DNA from: Ignavibacteriales bacterium
GTDB lineage: Bacteria > Bacteroidota > Ignavibacteria > Ignavibacteriales > Ignavibacteriaceae
Direction: 5' to 3'
Assembly: GCA_012517155.1 (NCBI GenBank)
Contig: JAAYVN010000032.1
Location: forward strand, 1 to 48,945
DNA: 48,945 nt
In this document: piece after piece, positions 34,282 through 42,864 of the stretch
How positions within the stretch are numbered: the first letter of the stretch is position 1
Layout of the letters: each line of letters begins with the position of its first letter
Made by a program: the position numbers and the translations under genes
Notes under the pieces: model-generated
Told to the model about the DNA's origin: nothing
Database searches by the model: none
Seen by the model: only the letters and a program-made list of their open reading frames with translations

Positions 34282-34318
34282 TAATAAACCTCGTATATTT
34301 TTATAAAATGCCTTGCTT

Positions 34319-35035
34319 CTATTTTTTCTTTAAAAAGTATCGAACTATATGTCTAAAGATACCAAACAAAATAACAAAAATAAATATATAAAAGAGCACT
34401 TTCAATCCGAAGATTATAAGCAAGGGAATTGAGACAAGAATGACTGAAACTATATATTTATTTTCCTTAAGTGAAAGTCTGGAAAATTTAGGAAGCGTGT
34501 CATATCTGATTTTTGAAACCATCAGGAAACTTAAAAAGAGTGTAAGAAAAACAGCATAACCCGCATAATTCTTCTGCATATAATCCTCATTAGCAAACAT
34601 TATTACATATGAGGCAATCATTATTGCGGAAGCAGGTATCGGAAGACCCACAAAATGTTTTTTGTCAAAACCGAGCAATGTGGAATTGAACCTGGCAAGA
34701 CGATAAGCCCCGAAAATAAGCAGTAGTGAACTTACTGCAATTCCCCACCCCTCAAAAACAGTAAGAAAAGCAGAGTATATTAAAAAAGCAGGTGCCAGTC
34801 CAAAGCTTACTGCATCTGCCAGGGAGTCGAGTTCAACACCGAATTTACTGCTTGTATTAATCATTCTTGCTACAATCCCATCCAGAGCATCGGCAACTGC
34901 AGCTATTAAAATAAAATACGCTCCATAGAGAAAATCCCCCTGAGCTACTTTGATAACAGACCAGAAGCCAAAAAAGATATTTGCAGTAGTAACAAGATTG
35001 GGGAAAGCAGGTTTAAAGCTGAAATTATTTTTCAT
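34319..35035 (-). CDS. pssA: CDP-diacylglycerol--serine O-phosphatidyltransferase
   Basis: This 238-residue membrane enzyme makes phosphatidylserine. It has the CDP-alcohol transferase motif D-G-x2-A-R-x8-G-x3-D-x3-D complete in the stretch from DALDGIVARMIN to GVELDSLADAVSF (about residues 47-74). It has about six to seven helices and the early FPNLVTTANIFFGF start of this subclass. Its ATGA overlaps the stop of the decarboxylase gene by 4 bases, so the two sequential steps to phosphatidylethanolamine are translationally coupled. Confidence 0.93.
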   Translation of the reverse strand: MKNNFSFKPAFPNLVTTANIFFGFWSVIKVAQGDFLYGAYFILIAAVADALDGIVARMINTSSKFGVELDSLADAVSFGLAPAFLIYSAFLTVFEGWGIAVSSLLLIFGAYRLARFNSTLLGFDKKHFVGLPIPASAIMIASYVIMFANEDYMQKNYAGYAVFLTLFLSFLMVSKIRYDTLPKFSRLSLKENKYIVSVILVSIPLLIIFGLKVLFYIFIFVILFGIFRHIVRYFLKKK

Positions 35036-35688
35036 CGCTGCTCCGGAATCCTGAAAAGGATTGTTTCACCAGCTGTAACGACATCATCTTTCTTAAGTTC
35101 GGTAATCCAGGCAGCGGGTACAACTACATCCACGCGGCTTCCGAATTTTATCATTCCAAATCTTTCTCCGATCTTTACCCTATCCCCTTTTTGCAATTCA
35201 TAAACTATCTTCCGGGCTACATATCCGGCTACCTGCGTAAAGAAGACATTCCCGAATCTTGATTCAATAACGAACTCAGAACGTTCATTATCTGAACTGG
35301 ACTTATCATCATAAGCAACCAGGAATTTACCCCGGTGATACTTCACATGAGTCACTAAGCCATCAATGGGAATTCGGTTAATATGGACATTCAAAGGGGA
35401 CATGAAAATTGAAATTTGCTTCGCTTTTCCTTCAATAAAAGGAGTGCCGTCAACATCCTTAATAAACAGAATCCGCCCGTCTGCCGGAGATACGACAATA
35501 TTGTTATCTGCGGGTACCGTTCGTTCAGGGTCTCTGAAAAAATTAAGCGTAAAACCGGAAATGAGAATTGCCAGGAGAAAGAGAACAATTCGTGTCGGGG
35601 TATTGTTTAAATAAATTCCAAGTGCAATCAGTACAAATGAAATTATAAGGGCAATACCAATTAGGTTATAACCATATTTAGTAAACAT
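35032..35688 (-). CDS. psd: Phosphatidylserine decarboxylase proenzyme (short type)
   Basis: This 218-residue protein has two N-terminal membrane helices (about 8-27 and 33-50) and the Psd domain: NFFRDPERTVP (49-59), VSPADGRI (66-73), MSPLNVHINR (96-105). It ends with the self-cleavage site in KFGSRVDV, where cleavage between G183 and S184 should make the pyruvoyl group. This is the short archaeal/Bacteroidetes-type enzyme. It is followed by pssA with overlap and preceded one base away by the PurC-like gene. Confidence 0.93.
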   Translation of the reverse strand: MFTKYGYNLIGIALIISFVLIALGIYLNNTPTRIVLFLLAILISGFTLNFFRDPERTVPADNNIVVSPADGRILFIKDVDGTPFIEGKAKQISIFMSPLNVHINRIPIDGLVTHVKYHRGKFLVAYDDKSSSDNERSEFVIESRFGNVFFTQVAGYVARKIVYELQKGDRVKIGERFGMIKFGSRVDVVVPAAWITELKKDDVVTAGETILFRIPEQR

Positions 35689-35689
35689 T

Positions 35690-36370
35690 CTAAACCTTAT
35701 CGTTAATTATAATTAATTGAGTCAGGAGATCAGTGTAATGACTTAATGCCGTACCTGATTTAAGATTAAACGCAAAATTCTTGTCATTAGTCCCTTTTAC
35801 ATCAATCACTTTGATGCTAAAGGGAGAATAGTCCCCTGTAGAAACTATTTTTCCATTTTTCAGTCTACCGTATTTCAGGTTTGCAGTGGCAAGAACAAAA
35901 CCTCTTCGTTCAAAAAACGATTTGAGAACCGCGTTAACCTTTGAGCTGATCCGGAGAATCATCTTATATTCTTCATTCGTCAGGAGTAAGAAAGAATTAA
36001 GATGGTTTTCAGATAAAACGAACTTCTCTTCATCATCCAGAAAGAATTCGTACAAAGGGATAGTAATTTCCGAGAACTCCCTAACTCCAAATATCTTTGA
36101 GATCCTTTTACCTGCAATATTCTGAATTTTCACGTGGAAATTCAAAGGATCGTAATGGTCTAAAACCAAAGTGTTTTCCCCCTCGGTAAAGGCATATGCC
36201 GTAGGGATATTATAACCGGAAAGGTATTCATGAAAAAAAGAATTGATTTTCACAATCCTGCTTCCGATATTTTTTACGCGGGCTTTTGAGCTCTTTCCGA
36301 TAATTAAAGAGTCAGAAAAGCTTATTTTAAGCTTGTCTTCAACCGATTCCTGGGTTGTTAAAATTTCCAC
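35690..36370 (-). CDS. PurC (SAICAR synthetase) homologue with apparently lost catalytic residues
   Basis: This 226-residue protein can be aligned along most of its length to PurC. INSFFHEYLSGYNIPTAYAF matches the SxFLFxxLxxxGIxTHF helix. NFHVKIQNIAGKRISKIFGV matches PLEVVVRNVAAGSxxKRxGI. LSENHLNSF matches the EDHI loop, and KVNAVLKSFFERRGFVLATANLKYGRLKNGKIV matches KxNxxLxxFFxxxGIxLVDFKLEFGxxxxGxIxLADE in pattern. Residues invariant in active PurC differ: VRN is QN, DFKLEFG is TANLKYG, DEISPD is GDYSPF, and the GKGE nucleotide loop is absent. The start is GTG at 36370. It heads the psd-pssA-purS-purQ run. It may be a non-catalytic paralogue or regulator, or a very divergent enzyme. Confidence 0.7.
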   Translation of the reverse strand: MEILTTQESVEDKLKISFSDSLIIGKSSKARVKNIGSRIVKINSFFHEYLSGYNIPTAYAFTEGENTLVLDHYDPLNFHVKIQNIAGKRISKIFGVREFSEITIPLYEFFLDDEEKFVLSENHLNSFLLLTNEEYKMILRISSKVNAVLKSFFERRGFVLATANLKYGRLKNGKIVSTGDYSPFSIKVIDVKGTNDKNFAFNLKSGTALSHYTDLLTQLIIINDKV

Positions 36371-36499
36371 TTTTCAGGTAATTTTATAAAATATTATTCA
36401 AAAAATCTTTAAACGTTTTCAATTTTTAAAATTACAGTAATAATAGAAAATAAACAAGTGGAATTTAAGTAAATATTTCTGATTAACGGCGAAAATTTA

Positions 36500-36507
36500 T
36501 ATATTTG
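36500..36507 (+). promoter_or_regulatory. Candidate Bacteroidetes-type -7 promoter element of ybaB-recR
   Basis: TATATTTG fits the TAnnTTTG -7 consensus of the Bacteroidetes primary sigma factor and lies 33 bases before the ybaB ATG. No convincing -33 TTG element is seen at the expected distance. The divergent PurC-like gene starts 129 bases away on the other strand. Confidence 0.35.
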
Positions 36508-36540
36508 TGGATTGTATTAAATAAAAAAGGAATACGAAAG

Positions 36541-36870
36541 ATGTTGAAAGGAAATATGCAGGGAATGTTAAAACAGCTGCAAAAAGTACAGGAAGATATG
36601 GCAAGAGTTCAGGCTGAATTAGCTAACAAAACTGTAACGGAGGAGTCAGGCGGCGGAATGATCAAGGCAACTGTTAACGGTTCAAAGGAATTAGTAAAAC
36701 TGGACATTGATAAACAGGTAATTATCGCAGATGAAAAAGATATTTTAGAGGATCTTGTTGTTGCTGCAGTGAATAAAGCACTTGCTTCAGCCTCAAAAAT
36801 GGCTGATGAGGAGATGACAAAAATTACAAAAGGAATGATGCCTCCGGGACTTGGACTCCCGGGTTTTTAA
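36541..36870 (+). CDS. YbaB/EbfC family nucleoid-associated protein
   Basis: This 109-residue protein starts at the ATG at 36541, preceded by AAAAAAGGAATACGAAAG. The helical start with MQGMLKQLQKVQEDMARVQAELA is followed by the strands of the family, VTEESGGGMIKATVNGSKELVKLDID, and a C-terminal helix ending in a glycine-rich tail. YbaB binds DNA as a dimer. It is encoded directly before recR in very many bacteria, as here. An upstream in-frame start would add twelve residues without similarity. Confidence 0.92.
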   Translation: MLKGNMQGMLKQLQKVQEDMARVQAELANKTVTEESGGGMIKATVNGSKELVKLDIDKQVIIADEKDILEDLVVAAVNKALASASKMADEEMTKITKGMMPPGLGLPGF

Positions 36871-36883
36871 TCAAGGTGAAAAA

Positions 36884-37480
36884 TTGAATATAGCAGAACC
36901 ATTACAGAGAGCAATTGAGGAATTCAGTAAGTTTCCGGGAATAGGCAGAAAAACTGCCCAGAGACTATCCTTGTTTTTATTAAAAACCAATGAAGATAGT
37001 TTTAATAACTTTATTAATTCAATGGTAGATCTGAAAAAGAAACTGACCTTTTGCTCAAGATGCTATAATATCAGCGAGGATGAACTTTGTGAGATATGCA
37101 GAAGTCCGAAGCGTGAAAAGACCACTATCTGCGTGGTGGAAGAGGCAAGCGATATTATTGCTATTGAAAGGACGAATGAATATATGGGAATGTATCACGT
37201 TTTGGGGGGTGTTCTCTCCCCTCTTAGCGGTATGACACATGACCGCCTGAAAATTAAGGAGTTACTCACCCGGCTTAAAGATGAAAACATCGAAGAAATC
37301 ATCCTTGCTTTGAATCCGGACACAGAAGGTGATGCTACCACACTTTATTTACTGAATTTGCTAAAGCCTCTTGGGATTAGGGTAACAAGAATCGCAAGAG
37401 GTCTTCCAATCGGAGGGGATCTTGAATTTGCGGATGAGGCAACAATCGGCAGAGCCTTAACCGGCAGGATCCAGTTGTAA
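36884..37480 (+). CDS. recR: Recombination mediator RecR
   Basis: This 198-residue protein starts with TTG at 36884, preceded by AAGGTGAAAAA. It has a helix-hairpin-helix FPGIGRKTAQRLS (17-29), a zinc finger with C57, C60, C69 and C72, then a Toprim domain with CVVEEASD (83-90) and NPDTEGDATTLYL, and the C-terminal ARGLPIGGDLEFAD Walker B-like segment. It works with RecF/RecO to load RecA on gaps. An alternative TTG at 36851 would overlap ybaB by 20 bases and add eleven residues without family similarity. Confidence 0.95.
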   Translation: MNIAEPLQRAIEEFSKFPGIGRKTAQRLSLFLLKTNEDSFNNFINSMVDLKKKLTFCSRCYNISEDELCEICRSPKREKTTICVVEEASDIIAIERTNEYMGMYHVLGGVLSPLSGMTHDRLKIKELLTRLKDENIEEIILALNPDTEGDATTLYLLNLLKPLGIRVTRIARGLPIGGDLEFADEATIGRALTGRIQL

Positions 37481-37481
37481 A

Positions 37482-38222
37482 ATGGAAAGCTGGTACGAGA
37501 AATGGTTCAACTCAAAGGAATATATTTCCGTATATAAACATCGTAACGAACAGGAGGCAAGAAAATTAGTTTCCCTGATAATAGAAAAGCTTTCTCCTCC
37601 TCCCGGATCCGGTATTATAGATCTGGCTTGCGGTTATGGAAGACATTCATTAATTTTTGCGGAAAAGGGGTACAGAGTAACCGGAGTGGATATTAGTCAG
37701 ACTCTGATTGAACTTGCCCGCACGGAGGCAGAATCCAGGAAACTCGATGCGGAATTTGTGCGTGGTAATTATCATGAATTAGAGTGGCATGAGGAATTTA
37801 ATATTGCGCTAAATTTGTTCACAAGTTTCGGATATGATGATGAGGATGAGATCAATTTTAATCTTTTTACCACTGCACACAGACTGCTGAAACCGTTAGG
37901 ATATTTTGTATTTGACTTTTTTAACAGCAACCATGTGCAGACCAATCTTGAAACGACCTCACAGGAGGAGATGGACGGGGTTATTGTTGAACAGAAGCGG
38001 GAGATAATCCGGGATACCGTTTTTAAGGAGATAATAATCCGCAGAGGGGGCGAAACGGAAAGATTCGAAGAGAAGGTAAAATTATACAAACCCGGATTGC
38101 TCAAAGAGAAACTGGTAAGTGCCGGGTTCAGAATTTTAGACTTGTACGGAGATTATAACGGAAGTAATTTTAATGATGAAAAATCGAGAAGATTTTTAGC
38201 AATATGCGAAAAAAAATCCTAA
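37482..38222 (+). CDS. Class I SAM-dependent methyltransferase
   Basis: This 246-residue protein has a methyltransferase domain with motif I in IIDLACGYGRHSLIFAEKGY (about 44-63), motif II VTGVDIS, then FNIALNLFTSFGY as motif IV and FVFDFFNSNHV as a later strand. The closest general type is the methyltransf_25/YodH-like group whose substrate is unknown. It starts one base after the recR stop and overlaps the following lipoprotein gene by 19 bases. Confidence 0.88.
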   Translation: MESWYEKWFNSKEYISVYKHRNEQEARKLVSLIIEKLSPPPGSGIIDLACGYGRHSLIFAEKGYRVTGVDISQTLIELARTEAESRKLDAEFVRGNYHELEWHEEFNIALNLFTSFGYDDEDEINFNLFTTAHRLLKPLGYFVFDFFNSNHVQTNLETTSQEEMDGVIVEQKREIIRDTVFKEIIIRRGGETERFEEKVKLYKPGLLKEKLVSAGFRILDLYGDYNGSNFNDEKSRRFLAICEKKS

Positions 38223-38782
38223 TAATAATCCCGTTAATATTTATGATTGGTTGCGAGCTTTTCACGGCAAGAGATCCGGAACCGCCGGTGGAACCACGCT
38301 CCACTTTTCAACCAGCTCTCTCATCTGATATTGTCCTGACCAATTTAGTTCACTCGCTTAGTGAAAAGAATACTCAAAATTATCTTGCATGTCTGACCGG
38401 GAATTCATTTCAGAAGCTGAATTACACATTTGTCCCAAGTGCCGAGGCAATTTCAAAATTTCCCATATTTCTTGAAGAATGGTCTTTGCTTAATGAGGAA
38501 CAGTATCTCAATAACATTATTGCGAAAATACCTGAAGAAACTCCAATTACCCTGTCACTTCAGGATACCGTTAGGACTATTCAGGGGGACAGCGTTTTTT
38601 ACTCAGCCAGGTACATTTTAACAGTACCTCATAATGATGTAAATAAACCCACAAGCTTTCAGGGGGAGCTAAAATTTAAGTTAATAAGAGATGCACAGAA
38701 TTTCTGGTCTATTTTCTTCTGGCAGGATATAAAGACTTCCGCAACTCCCTCATGGAGTGAATTAAAAGGAGTGTTTTATTAA
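38204..38782 (+). CDS. Lipoprotein with NTF2/SnoaL-like domain (first of pair)
   Basis: This 192-residue protein has a lipoprotein signal, MRKKILIIIPLIFMIGC, with lipid cysteine C17. The mature protein has a helix LTNLVHSLSEKNTQNYLAC, then a long strand-rich part with the pattern FQGELKFKLIRDAQNFWSIFFW, typical of NTF2-like (SnoaL/DUF4440) folds. I do not recognise a specific family. A paralogous-looking lipoprotein gene follows directly, sharing the SD and start region with its stop codon. The role is unknown. Confidence 0.65.
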   Translation: MRKKILIIIPLIFMIGCELFTARDPEPPVEPRSTFQPALSSDIVLTNLVHSLSEKNTQNYLACLTGNSFQKLNYTFVPSAEAISKFPIFLEEWSLLNEEQYLNNIIAKIPEETPITLSLQDTVRTIQGDSVFYSARYILTVPHNDVNKPTSFQGELKFKLIRDAQNFWSIFFWQDIKTSATPSWSELKGVFY

Positions 38783-39272
38783 AAAATATCTGCCAATTTT
38801 TGTAATTATAATAATTGCCGGTTGTAATCCATTTGCACCAACAGAGGATTTTTCAGATACGGGAAATAACTCCCCAATTTCGGACCAGACAACTATAGAC
38901 GGCGTTTTTCAGAATATGAGATACGCGTACAATTTCAAGGACACACTTATTTATGGAAAGATTCTGAGCGATGATTTTGTGTTCACTTACCGCGATTATG
39001 ATGCGGGATATGATGTTTCCTGGGGTCGTAATGAGGAAATGAGAGTAACTCATAGTCTTTTCAGAAACTGCGAGAGGCTTGACCTGATATGGAATAACGT
39101 GGTGATCAGTTCCGGAGACTCGATTAACTACATGCAAATAAGGAGTTTTAATTTGCTGATTACTTTCAATCCTTCGGACATTGTGAGAATTGATGGGAGG
39201 GTGAATCTGAATTTCGTTAAGAAGGATAATGTCTGGAAAATATCGCGATGGTTAGACGAATCAAATTTTTAG
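38778..39272 (+). CDS. Lipoprotein with NTF2-like domain (second of pair), probable ATT start
   Basis: The reading frame is open from 38766 to the stop at 39270-39272. Its first ATG, at 38916, lies well inside the domain. Extending to ATT at 38778 gives MKKYLPIFVIIIIAGC, a clean lipoprotein signal with lipid cysteine C16, and 164 residues in all. AAAAGGAG lies 8-9 bases before this ATT, and ATTAA overlaps the stop codon of the upstream gene. No ATG, GTG or TTG offers a signal peptide. The mature domain, with MRYAYNFKDTLIYGKILSDDF and the ending NFVKKDNVWKISRWLDESNF, has the same layout as the first lipoprotein. It is followed by ftsX after 8 bases. Confidence 0.7.
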   Translation: MKKYLPIFVIIIIAGCNPFAPTEDFSDTGNNSPISDQTTIDGVFQNMRYAYNFKDTLIYGKILSDDFVFTYRDYDAGYDVSWGRNEEMRVTHSLFRNCERLDLIWNNVVISSGDSINYMQIRSFNLLITFNPSDIVRIDGRVNLNFVKKDNVWKISRWLDESNF

Positions 39273-39280
39273 TATAAAAT

Positions 39281-40147
39281 ATGTTATATTTTGCATTAAA
39301 GGAATCTGTAAGATCGATTGGAAGAACAAAGCTTGCGTTTTTCTTCTCTTTGTTTTCCATGACAACTGCTTTGCTGCTTATACAGTTGTCGGTTATTGCC
39401 TATTTTCTTTCGGCGGTTCTGGAAGAAAAAATTATTGAGACTTTTAAGATAAATATTTTTCTTGAGGAGAATATTACTCCGGACGAAATTAAAAGTACGG
39501 AAGAAGAATTAAGACGAAAACCATATACCAAGGAACTTGAATATATATCCAAGGAAAAAGCAGCTGCTGACTTCATAAAAGAAACAGGAGAAGATTTCCG
39601 GGATATACTGGACTTTAATCCCCTTCCGGCGTCCTTTACGCTAACTCCCGACAGATCTTACATGTATGATGGGAAATCGGAAGAAATAATCAAAGACCTC
39701 AGGAAGTTGCAGATTGCCACTTCAATAGAATTTCAAAACAGTTTCCTGAATGACGTGAATAAATATATGCGCAATGCGAACAGATATATTGTCGGATTGA
39801 CAATTTTTCTAATAATACTTGCTGTGTATATGGTCTATTCAACTTTAAGGCTGATAATTCAAAGTAAAAAAGAAGAAATTGAAACAATGAAACTTGTAGG
39901 GGCTTCCACCTTTGCTATAAAACTACCCATTATTCTTAACGGGATACTCCTGGGGCTGCTGGCTGGAATAATAACTATTGGAGTAATGGCAGCCATACAT
40001 TTGTCTATAAGAAATCAATTTGATGTTTTTATGTACCTTAATCAGAAAAACTATCTCATATACATTGCTGTGGTTTTTTTAATCGGACCTTTCTTAGGAT
40101 GGTTTATCAGCATACTGACGCTCAGAAGAGTTTCATTAAGATTTTAG
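39281..40147 (+). CDS. ftsX: Cell division protein FtsX (permease-like)
   Basis: This 288-residue membrane protein has the FtsX layout. One helix (about 21-45) is followed by an extracytoplasmic domain with the FKINIFLEENITPDEI segment and the EYISKEKAAADF motif (about 84-95). Three C-terminal helices follow (about 168-190, 212-238 and 256-278), with the EEIETMKLVGASTFAIKLPI coupling region. FtsX normally works with the FtsE ATPase to activate septal wall hydrolases, but no FtsE is adjacent. The two upstream lipoproteins and downstream export genes form one compact run. Confidence 0.92.
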   Translation: MLYFALKESVRSIGRTKLAFFFSLFSMTTALLLIQLSVIAYFLSAVLEEKIIETFKINIFLEENITPDEIKSTEEELRRKPYTKELEYISKEKAAADFIKETGEDFRDILDFNPLPASFTLTPDRSYMYDGKSEEIIKDLRKLQIATSIEFQNSFLNDVNKYMRNANRYIVGLTIFLIILAVYMVYSTLRLIIQSKKEEIETMKLVGASTFAIKLPIILNGILLGLLAGIITIGVMAAIHLSIRNQFDVFMYLNQKNYLIYIAVVFLIGPFLGWFISILTLRRVSLRF

Positions 40148-40169
40148 AAATTAAAGTAAAAAGAAGCGT

Positions 40170-41714
40170 ATGAAAAAAAATCATTTATTAAAAATTCTTT
40201 TATTATTCTTACTTCTTGCTTTCGGAGGAAGCATTGCCCAGACGGAAAAACAGCCACCCATTATCCCTTCCGAAGGAAGTATTGACCCAAAAGAGTATAA
40301 AGTCGGTCCCGGGGATATTCTTTTTCTTTCTATAAAAGGTATAGAGGAATATAATTTCAATCTGGGGGTAACTCCCGAGGGGAGCGTGTATATTCCAAAG
40401 ACTGGTGGAATTGACTTAAGAAACCTGACTCTTTATGAGGCAAAGGAACGAATAAAAGAAAGAGTTCTTAAAGAATTCCGGAATGTTGAAATTTTTATAT
40501 CACTCGCCAGCTACAGGACTATAAAAGTCTTCCTTCACGGGCATGTTAAAAACAGCGGCTCAATTCCACTTGCTGCTAATGCAAGGGCATCTGATCTCTT
40601 TACAAATCAGGACATACTTTTACAAGATCCGGATTTGAGGAATATTAGAATTACCAGCAGTGATGGCAGCGTAAAACGTTTCGACTATAAGGCTTTCCTG
40701 AGATATGGAAAGAAGTCAATGAATCCTCTGCTGGAAGACGGCGATTATGTTTATGTGACTAAGGAAGATAATACAGTCAGCATTATGGGAGGGGTAAAGT
40801 ATTTCGGCAAATACCCTTACGTGGAAAATGAAGATGTAAAGAGTCTTATTGATTTAGCTGGGGGTTTTACCAAAAAAGCCCGGGAAGATTCAATTGAGGT
40901 TATTCGTTATGATGATAACCGCCTGACACAGAAAAGTTATTTCTACGATCTGAAGGATATCGAGAGAAACCGAATCATACTTGAAAAGGGGGATATTGTG
41001 GTTGTGCGGGAGCATCCCTTGATATATGAAGACAAGGTGGTTATAATCAACGGATTTGTCAGGACTCCCGGAGTTTATAAAATCGTGGATAACGTTACTA
41101 CTTTGCACGAGATAATTGAACAAGCCGGGGGATTTTTACAGGAAGCTTCATTATCCGACGCAACGCTTACGCGAAGTATAGGAATTAAAGAAGTTGACCC
41201 CGAATTCGAAAGGCTGAAACTCATACAACGAGAAAATATGACCGATGATGAGTATGATTACCTGAAATCCAAATCACGACAGCGACCCGGGAAAATAGTA
41301 GTGAACTTTGTTAAACTGTTTTCCAACAATGACAGGAGCGAGGATATCGTCCTGAGGAAAGGGGACATTATTGATATCCCTGAGGCAAAAAATTACATAA
41401 TAATTCTGGGACAGGCAGTAAATCCCGGCAAAGTGCCATTTAATGAGAAGTACTCGGTGGATGATTATATAAGCATAGCGGGAGGATTTGGCTGGAGGGC
41501 ATTGGAATCGGACGTGAGGGTAATAAAAGTAAACACAGGTGAATGGGTGGATGCCGATGATATAGATCAGCTTGAACCGGGGGATACAATCTGGATTCTA
41601 GAAGATCCGCCTCCTCCAAAATTCTGGGATATTTTCACCACTTCATTAACTATACTGGGACAAGTGGCAACAGTAATTGCAGCAACCGTAGCAATAATAG
41701 TGAGCATGAGGTAA
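40170..41714 (+). CDS. Polysaccharide export protein (Wza/SLBB family)
   Basis: This 514-residue protein has a signal peptide (1 to about 23, ending GSIAQ). Its polysaccharide-export domain has YKVGPGDILFLSIKG (43-57), and several SLBB domains follow: VFLHGHVKNSGSIPL, VSIMGGVKYFGKYPY, VIINGFVRTPGVYKI and IIILGQAVNPGKVPF. It ends in a C-terminal membrane-spanning helix (VATVIAATVAIIVS). Unlike Wza it has no lipobox cysteine. It should form the outer-membrane or periplasmic conduit for the polysaccharide made by the downstream genes. It starts 23 bases after ftsX and ends 2 bases before the chain-length gene. Confidence 0.92.
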   Translation: MKKNHLLKILLLFLLLAFGGSIAQTEKQPPIIPSEGSIDPKEYKVGPGDILFLSIKGIEEYNFNLGVTPEGSVYIPKTGGIDLRNLTLYEAKERIKERVLKEFRNVEIFISLASYRTIKVFLHGHVKNSGSIPLAANARASDLFTNQDILLQDPDLRNIRITSSDGSVKRFDYKAFLRYGKKSMNPLLEDGDYVYVTKEDNTVSIMGGVKYFGKYPYVENEDVKSLIDLAGGFTKKAREDSIEVIRYDDNRLTQKSYFYDLKDIERNRIILEKGDIVVVREHPLIYEDKVVIINGFVRTPGVYKIVDNVTTLHEIIEQAGGFLQEASLSDATLTRSIGIKEVDPEFERLKLIQRENMTDDEYDYLKSKSRQRPGKIVVNFVKLFSNNDRSEDIVLRKGDIIDIPEAKNYIIILGQAVNPGKVPFNEKYSVDDYISIAGGFGWRALESDVRVIKVNTGEWVDADDIDQLEPGDTIWILEDPPPPKFWDIFTTSLTILGQVATVIAATVAIIVSMR

Positions 41715-41715
41715 T

Positions 41716-42864
41716 ATGTCAATACATTATATTCTTAACGCAATTATAACCCATAAAAAAAGAATTATTGCCCCTGCAGTAACAGGGACTGTTTTTTTGT
41801 TCCTGATTCTTTATTTTATTTATCCGATTACATACAAATCGACCGTTACAATCTTACCTCCTGAACAGAAATCCTCTCCGGGGTTGAGTTCATTGCTGCA
41901 GGGAGCAAGTTTTGGCGACATGCTTATGTCAACAGGAAGTGCAAATGCCCAGCTCTATGGGGAGATATTAAAAAGCAGATCCGCTTGCGAATATGTGGTG
42001 AAAAAATTGGACTTGTATGAGTACCTTGACAGAAATAACCTCCAGGATGCTGCAGAAAAATTAAAATCGGAAATGGATATAGATATCAGCAAGGAAGGAA
42101 TAATTAAACTATCCTACCGAACCAGGACTCCCCTGTTCGGATTTTTTTCTTCCTCTTCAGATTCCATAAAAAAACTAAGTGCTCACATATGCAATGCCTA
42201 TGCGGAAGCGCTTGACTCAATTAACAAGATTAAACTCACCGCTAAATCGAGAAAGACAAGGATATATATAGGCGAGCAGATTGATATAACCAAGTCGAAA
42301 CTCGACTCGGTTGAAACTGAACTTTACACTTTTCAAAAGAAGCATAAAGCAGTTTCCATGACTGACCAGTTGAAGGTCTCCATAGAGGCAGCCGCAAAAT
42401 TAAAGGGGGAACTAATCGCAAACGAAATCAACCTTGGTTATCTGTCCCAGAATCTCAACACAGATAACACCATCCTTCAGTCCATCCGTAAGAAGAATGC
42501 AGAATTGAAGGAACAGTTGAGCAAACTGGAGTCATCCAACAACGATTTCATGATCGCTTTTAAGGACGCACCCGAGTTAGGTGTGCAACTGGCAGGAATA
42601 TACAGGGAGTCAAAAATACTTAATGAAGTTTATTTGCTTCTTCAGCAACAATTTTACAAGGAAAAAGTACAGGAGAACCGTGATATCCCGACTGTTGAGG
42701 TGCTGGATACAGCAATTGCTCCCACAAAAGCTGAGAGTCCAAGAGTTGTATTTGCAACTATTGTAGGGGGAATTATTATTTTTCTGCTTCTGTCCTTGTC
42801 AGTTATTATAGATTATAAAAAGATGAACAAGTATTTAAATCCCGGAAAAGAGAGCAGCAAATGA
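41716..42864 (+). CDS. Wzz-type chain-length determinant / co-polymerase
   Basis: This 382-residue protein has two membrane helices (about 18-38 and 349-370) flanking a periplasmic domain with a long coiled coil (about 180-300). The start [25 protein letters not shown] and the [13 protein letters not shown] strand are typical of the Wzz domain. The C terminus has the conserved P-x-x-P type region ([16 protein letters not shown]). There is no attached tyrosine kinase. It regulates polymer length together with the Wzy-like protein at 46511. It overlaps the next gene by ATGA. Confidence 0.88.
   Translation: MSIHYILNAIITHKKRIIAPAVTGTVFLFLILYFIYPITYKSTVTILPPEQKSSPGLSSLLQGASFGDMLMSTGSANAQLYGEILKSRSACEYVVKKLDLYEYLDRNNLQDAAEKLKSEMDIDISKEGIIKLSYRTRTPLFGFFSSSSDSIKKLSAHICNAYAEALDSINKIKLTAKSRKTRIYIGEQIDITKSKLDSVETELYTFQKKHKAVSMTDQLKVSIEAAAKLKGELIANEINLGYLSQNLNTDNTILQSIRKKNAELKEQLSKLESSNNDFMIAFKDAPELGVQLAGIYRESKILNEVYLLLQQQFYKEKVQENRDIPTVEVLDTAIAPTKAESPRVVFATIVGGIIIFLLLSLSVIIDYKKMNKYLNPGKESSK

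Noticed and set aside
34282-34318. Search for a purine riboswitch or leader before purS
   Set aside because: The gap is 37 bases and inside a co-directional run, too short for an aptamer; no conserved structure seen.
38916-39272. The second lipoprotein called from its first ATG
   Set aside because: That start removes the first beta/helix part and the lipoprotein signal, and leaves a 138-base gap in an otherwise gapless run; the ATT start at 38778 explains the sequence better.
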